A stretch of 37,161 bases of DNA from Streptomyces sp. ISL-98. Its GTDB lineage: Bacteria > Actinomycetota > Actinomycetes > Streptomycetales > Streptomycetaceae. Shown piece after piece: positions 32,466 to 37,161 of this stretch. How positions within the stretch are numbered: position 1 is the stretch's first letter; each line of letters starts with the position of its first letter. The translations under genes were made by a program, and so were the position numbers. The notes under the pieces were generated by a model. That model worked only from the letters and a program-made list of their open reading frames with translations. It had not been told where the DNA came from and ran no database searches. The stretch lies in contig NZ_JAGGPB010000063.1 in assembly GCF_018614055.1 (NCBI RefSeq), positions 1 through 37,161 of the forward strand. The letters are read 5' to 3'.

Positions 32466-34316
32466 TTACGAGAGGTCGAACTGCCCGGCGACCTGCTGGA
32501 TCTTTACGATCACGAACTCCGCAGGCTTGACCGGTGCGATACCGATCACGACGTTGACCACTCCGGCATCGATGTCGGCGTCGGTGGTGGTGTCCTTGTC
32601 GCACTTGACGAAGTACGCCTCGCGCGGCGTGCCGCCCTTGAACGCCCCCTGCCGGAACAGGTCGTTGAGGTATGCCGAGGCCTTCAGCCGGATCTGCTGC
32701 CACAGCTGCTCGTTGTTGGGCTCGAAGACGACCCACTGCAGACCGCGGTGGAGGCTCTCCTCGACATGGAGGGCGAGCCGGCGCACCGGTACGTACTTCC
32801 ACTCGCTGTCGAGCGCGTCCGCGCCCTCCAGCGTGCGCGCGCCCCACACCAGCGGACCGATCACCGGGAACGTGCGCAGGCAGTTCACGCCCAGCGGGTT
32901 GAGCAGCCCGTTCTCCCGGTCGGTCAGCTTGACCGTCAGCGACCGCACACCGGCCAGCCGCGCCTCGGTCCCGGCCGGCGCCTTCCACACACCGCGCTCA
33001 CCGTCCGTACGGGCGATGACACCGGCGATGGCGCCGGACGGCGGGAAGGACCGCAGCCGGCCCGTGAGCGGGTCGGTGAGCTGCAGATGCGGGAAATACA
33101 GTCCCGCGTGATTGCTGCGTACGGGTTCGAACGCGCCGATCCCGGCCCGCGCCGCGTCCACGCTGCCCCACGTCGAGGGCGAGTCCACGAGCAGGAAGAT
33201 CCGCCGCTCCCGGCACAGTTGCTCGGCGGCGGAGAGCACGGTGACCATGTCCTCGGTGGACTCGTACGCCGAAAGCTCGGGCAGGGACAGCAGGTTGACG
33301 TCGTCCACGTCGCGCAGTGCCTGCACACCCGTCTTGCGGGCCTCGCTGCCGACGAGGTCGCGCGGCCCGGGCGGGTCGCCGTCCTTGCCGCCCTTGAGCG
33401 GGAAGACCGGCGGGTTGACCGAGGTCTCCAGACCCAGGTCGTTGGCGCACTCGCCGATGAAGCGCACCACGTCGTCGGGGTCGACGGACCCGGCGACGAC
33501 CTGGAGCCGCCGCCCGAAGGCGGTGACCTCGGCCCCCGCGAAGGCGTGCTTGCCGGGGGCGTCGGGCAGTGCGCGCAGCTTGCGCTCCAGCAGGAGGGCA
33601 AGCTCGGTGACGCCGGCCGGCGGCTCGCCGTCGCGGTCGGGCTCGTAGAGCGTGAACTCGCGCTCCACATCGCCGACCTTGACCCTCAACTCGACGTTCA
33701 GATCGGGCAGTTCGGCTGAGAAAGGCTTGGAGACGGTGCCGGAGGGGTCCGGCCGGTCCTCGTCGAGGACCTTCACCCGGACCAGGGAGGAACCCGCGTT
33801 GACGACCGTCTCGACGAAGCGGCCGTGGTCGGCGTTCATCGACAGCCCGGTGAAGGACTCGCGGGCCCCGCCTCGCGCGTCGAGGATCTGAAGGTTGAAC
33901 GTTTTGTCGGGGGCGGGTGTGTCGTGGTCGACGGCCACCCGCAGCCCGGAGCCCCAGACGCCGGGCTCCTTGGCGTGCACCTCAAGCACCGGGCACTCGC
34001 TGTGTCCCTCGGTGGAGTTGAGCGTGACGCAGGCCTCTTCGCCAGTGCCGGCCTTGGCCACGCGGACGATCACCGCGACCGTGCCGCCGTTGCCGAAGAA
34101 CTGGTGCACCGCATAGCTGACGGCGCTCCGGGAGGTGAGCCCGCCGAAGCGGCGCTCGAAGTCCGCGAAGCTCGTCACCCGCACCGGTTGATTGAGCGGA
34201 CCCCGGCGGGTGTGCCCCACGAACGCGGTCACCGAGGTGGTGACGGAGGCGATGGTACGGATGCTGCTGGGAAGTTCTTCGATATATACGCCGGGATAGC
34301 CCATATGCGCCGGCAT
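32466..34316 (-). CDS. cis2: Contractile sheath protein (Afp2-4-like)
   Basis: The 616-residue product has the sheath N-terminus YPGVYIEELPSSIRTIASV, a central insertion domain with beta-rich segments, and the C-terminal core that contacts the tube (LALHVEESLHRGLQWVVFEP, NEQLWQQIRLKASAYLNDLF, VVNVVIGIAPVKPAEFVIVK). Sheath proteins polymerise around the tube and contract to drive injection. I chose the ATG at 34316, preceded by GGAGGGGGA; an ATG at 34304 (MGYPGVY) is possible and an open frame extends up to 34424. It is the first gene of the operon, with no other sheath gene. Confidence 0.93.
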   Translation of the reverse strand: MPAHMGYPGVYIEELPSSIRTIASVTTSVTAFVGHTRRGPLNQPVRVTSFADFERRFGGLTSRSAVSYAVHQFFGNGGTVAVIVRVAKAGTGEEACVTLNSTEGHSECPVLEVHAKEPGVWGSGLRVAVDHDTPAPDKTFNLQILDARGGARESFTGLSMNADHGRFVETVVNAGSSLVRVKVLDEDRPDPSGTVSKPFSAELPDLNVELRVKVGDVEREFTLYEPDRDGEPPAGVTELALLLERKLRALPDAPGKHAFAGAEVTAFGRRLQVVAGSVDPDDVVRFIGECANDLGLETSVNPPVFPLKGGKDGDPPGPRDLVGSEARKTGVQALRDVDDVNLLSLPELSAYESTEDMVTVLSAAEQLCRERRIFLLVDSPSTWGSVDAARAGIGAFEPVRSNHAGLYFPHLQLTDPLTGRLRSFPPSGAIAGVIARTDGERGVWKAPAGTEARLAGVRSLTVKLTDRENGLLNPLGVNCLRTFPVIGPLVWGARTLEGADALDSEWKYVPVRRLALHVEESLHRGLQWVVFEPNNEQLWQQIRLKASAYLNDLFRQGAFKGGTPREAYFVKCDKDTTTDADIDAGVVNVVIGIAPVKPAEFVIVKIQQVAGQFDLS

Positions 34317-34370
34317 TCCCCCTCCATTCCCTTCGCGCACCAAGAGATGAGGAGGGGAAGTAAAGGGGAT

Positions 34371-34396
34371 GTGTGCATGCGTCGAGTGTGCATACG
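34371..34396. promoter_or_regulatory. Two direct 11-base repeats upstream of the operon
   Basis: GTGTGCATGCG (34371-34381) and GTGTGCATACG (34386-34396) match at 10 of 11 positions with a 15-base period. They lie 55-80 bases upstream of the sheath start. A third related site, the palindrome GCGCATGCGC, is at 34462-34471. They could be binding sites for a regulator of the operon. No regulator gene in the window is known to use them. Confidence 0.35.
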
Positions 34397-34504
34397 CGCC
34401 CCCGTCCATTGATTCCCCCGCCACACACCCCGTGCGATATCGGTCTCAGGGCCATCCGTATGCGCATGCGCTTGTGGCTCCTGATGCATGAGTGCCTCAG
34501 GGGA

Positions 34505-34533
34505 GTCTCGTTTGCATCTCAAGGGCCGGTCAA
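34505..34533 (-). promoter_or_regulatory. Candidate promoter for the injection-system operon
   Basis: On the minus strand a TTGACC (34533 down to 34528) lies 17-18 bases before CGAGAC/GAGACT (34510-34504). The -35 is good, the -10 weak. The leader to the sheath start would be about 190 bases and includes the direct repeats. Other promoters in this AT-richer gap (down to about 34640) are equally possible. Confidence 0.25.
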
Positions 34534-34963
34534 GGGATCGATTCAGTCATTCGTTGATCATTGAGTGTGGGGTCGGTCGGGCGAATTTGGCGTGGTCAGA
34601 GGGATATCGGCGATAGAATATGAAGATGAATTCACGATCGCTTCACAGGAAAGTTCGATCCTGAGTTTGAATCAAGCCGAATGAGACGCGCCCCGGCGCG
34701 CCGCCTTGTGTCCGGTTGGCGAGAGTTGACCCCTTCATCCCGACCGCTCCGGGTCGAACGTGCCTTTCTCACAAGGTTCTTGATGCTCAGTCAGCGACGG
34801 AACCCGGCCAGGAGTGCGATGTGGATACGACCAGGCCGTCCCCCTGCGTCGGGCAACCCGCTCCGCCGGACACGGCTGGCGGACCTTCTCGGCGGCGTAC
34901 GGGAAGGCCGGAACCGCAGCCGAGGCCGCCTGTCCCCGTTCGTTGCCCCGACGCGTCACCTGA
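34534..34963. other. Gap between the operon and the insertion-sequence block
   Basis: About 430 bases without a recognised gene. The part from about 34540 to 34680 is comparatively AT-rich, as expected for a regulatory region. Open frames that cross 34716-35130 have no recognisable family and seem to be chance frames in front of the TnpB remnant. Confidence 0.4.
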
Positions 34964-35004
34964 TTCCTCCGAGGATGCCCCGGCCTTCAGGCCGGGGAGG
35001 AATC
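34964..35004. repeat. Left-end hairpin of an IS200/IS605-type element
   Basis: CCCCGGCC-TTCA-GGCCGGGG (34978-34997) is a perfect hairpin, flanked by outer arms GATTCCTC and GAGGAATC that extend the stem around an internal bulge. Such imperfect subterminal hairpins are the recognition structures of IS200/IS605 elements, and it lies about 130 bases before the TnpB start, as expected for the left end. A terminator is the alternative. Confidence 0.55.
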
Positions 35005-35132
35005 GGACTCCTGCGGAGCAGGGCAGGGAAAGCCGGATCGCCGCCAGGGCGATCCGGCGTCCACCTGACGCGGTGGCGAGCAAGCCCACAACGATCAAGA
35101 GCTCTCAACTGTCAGTCTTCCCAGATAGGTTG

Positions 35133-35668
35133 ATGTTCATGACGACAGAAGCGATGACGGAGGATGCCGGGCATGCCCGGTGGACCTTTAGGCTTCGCGT
35201 GTCGTCGACCCCGCTCGCCGCGCTGATGGCGGAGTGGGACCGGTGCCGGTGGATCTGGAACGAGTCCTGCGCGAAGTCGAAGCAGACCCACCTGTCGAAC
35301 AAGCACCGGTTGGAAGGCATCGAAAAGCGGACGTGCGGTCCGGCGCAGCTCGACAAGAGATGGCCCGCAAAGCAGCCGACGCCGCGATCAGCGCGACGAA
35401 GACGGCTCTGATCGAGCAGGCCCGTAAGCACGGACGTGCCGTGTATCTGGTACATCCCGCGCACACCACCATGGACTGTGCGCCGTGCGGAGCGAGAACC
35501 AAGCACGCACTACCTCTTTCGGAACGTACCTACGCCTGCACCGCGTGCGGAGCCGTCTCGTCCAGAGACAAGAACTCCGCACGCGTGATGCTGGTCCGGG
35601 CTGGTCTCAACCCGGCTGGTGCTGAGGGCGTAAGACCATCTGGGGCGCTGCCCCAGATGGCTGCCTGA
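35133..35668 (+). pseudogene. tnpB: TnpB (IS605 OrfB) remnant with a large internal deletion
   Basis: The N-terminal part (frame starting at the ATG at 35133 or 35139) reads WTFRLRVSSTPLAALMAEWD and RCRWIWNESCAKSK, ending at CGPAQLDK near 35357. There the sequence jumps to another frame that reads MARKAADAAISATKTAL, the LVHPAHTTMDCAPCG zinc finger, YACTACG, and RDKNSARVMLVRAGLNPAG to the stop at 35668. Thus both ends of a TnpB are present, but I estimate some 200 or more central residues, with the first RuvC Asp and the Glu, are missing and the halves are out of frame. TnpB is an RNA-guided nuclease; this copy cannot be active. The zinc ribbon and the last RuvC motif (RDKNS) remain. Confidence 0.85.
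35636..35660. repeat. Perfect 11-base-arm hairpin at the TnpB 3' end
   Basis: CCATCTGGGGC and GCCCCAGATGG flank a three-base loop, just before the TnpB stop. In IS605-type elements the guide RNA (omega RNA) overlaps the 3' end of tnpB and the right end, so this stem is a plausible part of it. The copy at 37040-37064 keeps the stem with one mismatched pair. Confidence 0.5.
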
Positions 35669-35732
35669 GCCAGAAATCCCCGATCAGCCCTGAAGGGTGA
35701 GGAACCCCCTCCCCTCAGGGAGGGGAGGTTTC
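35669..35732 (+). ncRNA. Possible TnpB guide RNA 3' part and right end
   Basis: Between the TnpB stop and base 35732 lies sequence shared with the inverted second copy (96-97% by eye), ending in the hairpin CCCCTCCC-CTCA-GGGAGGGG (35706-35725). In IS605 elements this region encodes the scaffold of the omega RNA, with the guide being the flanking sequence beyond the right end. Transcription is not shown. Confidence 0.35.
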
Positions 35733-35794
35733 AATTCAGAGGATCCGCACTCTAAGGAGTTGACGTCCGAGGAGTACTCGGGTCTCCTGCTGCG

Positions 35795-36236
35795 ATGTCT
35801 GACCTTCGCTTCCAACAACCTGACAGCGATGCCACTCTCAAAGACTGGCAGTACGTCCACAACGTGATCATCCCCACCCACGTCCTGTCTCTGGGAAGAG
35901 GTACGGGAACGTTCCGAGCGCCACCACCTGGAGATCGCGTATCTCAGTGACGCACTCGTGGGCTGCAGCACAGTGCGCCCGCCGGCGGGCGACGCGCTGA
36001 CGGCGACAGTGATCGCCCGCGTGCTTGCCGCTCACCGGGGACAGGGATTCGGCGAAGCACTCTATGCGCGTGGGCTCCACCGGGCGCGGGAGATGGGTGC
36101 CAGGGTGATCGAGACCGTTGTCCTGTCATCAAACGAGGACGGTCTGCGGTTTGCACAGAAACACGGGTTCGTCGAGACCGAGCGATACCTGCTGCCGGGG
36201 GACACCATCCCCTGGATCGACTTGCGGCTTTCCTGA
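35795..36236 (+). pseudogene. GNAT-family N-acetyltransferase with a single-base frameshift
   Basis: The ATG at 35795 opens MSDLRFQQPDSDATLKDWQ...IPTHVLSL. Just after, near the GGG at 35893-35895, this frame becomes meaningless, while the next frame reads EEVRERSERHHLEIAYLSDALVGCSTVRPP to the stop at 36236. Removing one G joins them. The second part has the acetyl-CoA motif A, AAHRGQGFGEALYARGLHRA, and motif B VLSSNEDGLRFAQKHGFVETERY, so the domain is otherwise complete at about 146 residues. It is either a recently broken gene or a sequencing error in a G run. The substrate is unknown. Confidence 0.75.
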
Positions 36237-36268
36237 CCCTGACTGACCTGGAGCTCGTTGCTCCGGGC

Positions 36269-36660
36269 ATGGCGACAGTCGAACAGCTGGCACCGGACGG
36301 ATCGTGGGAGCTGTTCCAGCGTGTGGCGCCGGAAGCACCGAGGCGTCCGCAGGGCGGGGGCCGACGCAGGTGCGATGACCGCGCGGGTGCTCGCGATCAT
36401 CTTCGTAGCCACGTCGGGCTGCACCTGGCGACAGCTACCTCCTCTTCGGCGCCTCATGGCAGACGGTGCACCGCCGCTTCACCGACTGGTCGAGAGCCCG
36501 GTTCTGGGCCAAGCTGCACCGCCTGCTGCTGGATCAGCTCGGAGCGAGCGGGATGCTGGACTGGTCACGGTGCGCGATCGACTCAATCAGCGTCCGGGCA
36601 GTCAAGAGAGGACCTCTGACGGGACCGAATCCCACCGACCGCGGCAAGAGCGGATCAAAG
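36269..36660 (+). pseudogene. IS5-type transposase, N-terminal part, frameshifted and truncated
   Basis: Three frames together spell the N-terminal half of a DDE transposase of the Streptomyces IS5 kind. First, from 36269, MATVEQLAPDGSWELFQRV and RPQGGGRRR. Then, after an extra G near 36391, VLAIIFVATSGCTWRQLPP. Then, after a second shift near 36440, LFGASWQTVHRRFTDWSRA, DWSRCAIDSISVRAVKRG and LTGPNPTDRGKSGSK, where CAIDS contains the first catalytic Asp. Homology stops at about 36660 and the remaining DDE part is absent. The gene is dead. Confidence 0.8.
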
Positions 36661-36713
36661 AGCGTTTTCAGGGTGGTCGCCGATCGGGTGACGGGCTGCT
36701 TGGGCAGAACGGG

Positions 36714-36774
36714 CGAGGCCCCTCGGGTGTTGAGCGAGATGTCTCACGTCTCAACTCGCCATCCGAGGGCCTCG
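36714..36774. repeat. Imperfect inverted repeat, likely end of the second IS fragment
   Basis: CGAGGCCCCTCGGGTGTTGAG (36714-36734, arm 1) and CTCAAC...CCGAGGGCCTCG (36750-36774, arm 2) can pair with a small internal loop. It lies at the junction of the IS5-type remnant and the next transposase fragment, and is probably the left end or leader of that second element. Confidence 0.4.
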
Positions 36775-36861
36775 TTGGTTACGTATCCTTGCGCGCTGGA
36801 CCTGCCGCACGCACTCGTGGAGAGGGTGACGATGCTCATCGTCCTCCGGGAGGGTGACCGC
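36739..36861 (+). pseudogene. Fragment of a second transposase (HTH_Tnp_4-type N-terminus)
   Basis: In the same frame as the preceding remnant, VTYPCALDLPHALVERVTMLIVLREGDR resembles the start of transposases of the IS1647-like group, whose next segment would be a helix-turn-helix. Here it breaks off at about 36861 into unrelated sequence that runs open to 36969. Only about 40 residues remain, so it is a relic. Confidence 0.5.
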
Positions 36862-36967
36862 TCGCCCTTCAGCGCGCTCCGCGTGCCCCGGCCGGGCGCC
36901 GGGCCCGCGGAGGCCGAGGCGGACCGCGGCGACTGGTTCGCACCGCGCAGCGCGACAGGACGCGTTT

Positions 36968-37161
36968 GAAACCTCCCCTCCCTGAGGGGAGGGGGTTCCT
37001 CACCTTCCAGGGCTGATCGGGGATTTCTGGCTCAGGCAGCCATCTGGGGCAGTGCCCCAGGTGGTCTTACGCCCTCAGCACCAGCCGGGTTGAGACCAGC
37101 CCGGACCAGCATCACGCGTGCGGAGTTCTTGTCTCTGGGCGAGACGGCTCCGCACGCGGTG
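36968..37161. repeat. Inverted repeat, right copy
   Basis: Reverse complement of 35539-35732 with about five differences. It begins with the right-end hairpin CCCCTCCC-TGAG-GGGAGGGG (36975-36994) and continues with the TnpB tail to the window edge. Its full length cannot be seen. Confidence 0.85.
37032..37161 (-). CDS. tnpB: TnpB (IS605 OrfB), C-terminal part (runs off the window)
   Basis: The minus-strand frame reads TACGAVSPRDKNSARVMLVR, then AGLNPAGAEGVRP to the stop at 37032, the same tail as the deleted copy at 35668 apart from a few substitutions. CG is the last half of the zinc ribbon, RDKNS carries the third RuvC Asp. The remainder is outside the window, so whether this copy is intact is unknown. 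If so it could be the active source of the deleted copy. Confidence 0.8.
   Translation of the reverse strand, partial: TACGAVSPRDKNSARVMLVRAGLNPAGAEGVRPPGALPQMAA

Larger units (their letters stand above)
35539..35732. repeat. Inverted repeat, left copy (TnpB tail plus right end)
   Basis: These 194 bases are the reverse complement of 36968-37161 with about five differences. The repeat covers the last 43 TnpB codons, the hairpins and the right end. The pair flanks the acetyltransferase and transposase remnants. The second copy continues past the window edge. Confidence 0.85.

Noticed and set aside
34716..35411. A 231-codon frame leading into the TnpB start
   Set aside because: Only the part from about 35133 is TnpB-like; the upstream part crosses the left-end hairpin and is unlikely to be translated.
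1..37161. CRISPR array, tRNA or rRNA genes, and attachment sites
   Set aside because: I looked for regular spaced repeats, tRNA-like cloverleaf arms and rRNA signatures and found none. No direct repeats bounding the operon were visible.

Overview
The window looks like Streptomyces or a close actinomycete. It has high GC, G/C-rich third codon positions, ATG/GTG/TTG starts with GGAGG-like ribosome sites, and remnants of typical actinobacterial insertion sequences. All family names below come from reading translations by eye, without database searches.

Layout. (1) 1-1312 is an insertion-sequence edge: the 5' part of an IS110-type transposase on the minus strand, abutting a fragment of a phytanoyl-CoA dioxygenase-like gene. 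(2) 1313-3152 holds a GlxA-type AraC regulator and a metallo-beta-lactamase-fold hydrolase on the plus strand. (3) 3153-4700 is mostly non-coding or decayed: a stub of a lipoprotein-like frame, a hairpin, a small minus-strand gene that may be frameshifted, and a large compound palindrome that probably ends the next operon. (4) 34316 down to 4709 is one minus-strand block of 20 genes, about 29.6 kb, encoding an extracellular-type contractile injection system (eCIS/CIS, Afp/PVC-like). (5) 34317-37161 is an insertion-sequence graveyard: a TnpB with an internal deletion, a frameshifted GNAT acetyltransferase, a frameshifted IS5-type transposase, a fragment of another transposase, and the inverted end of a second TnpB element.

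The injection-system operon, in transcription order: sheath, tube, zinc-ribbon gp26-like baseplate/hub protein, proline-rich linker protein, DUF4255 cap protein, AAA+ ATPase, a small conserved protein, a 2142-residue DUF4157 (eCIS core domain) protein with a candidate toxin C-terminus, a HEAT-repeat protein, Afp7-like tube initiator, small LysM/gpX-like protein, gpD-like hub, gpV-like spike, PAAR-like tip, gp25-like wedge, two giant baseplate wedge proteins (the second ending in LysM), a gpI-like/beta-helix tail protein, a DUF6519 protein, and an N-acetylmuramoyl-L-alanine amidase. Many neighbours overlap by ATGA or by 8-10 nt, so they are probably translationally coupled. There is one sheath and one tube gene, and no separate tape-measure or classical tail-fibre gene.

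Most notable is the module 19930-21700. The C-terminus of the DUF4157 giant and the following HEAT-repeat gene have clearly lower GC than the structural genes. The last 200 or so residues carry an arrangement resembling the R-S-E ADP-ribosyltransferase toxins. I read this as a swappable effector tip followed by a candidate immunity or chaperone gene. An immunity protein would make sense if this system, like those described in Streptomyces, assembles in the producer cytoplasm.
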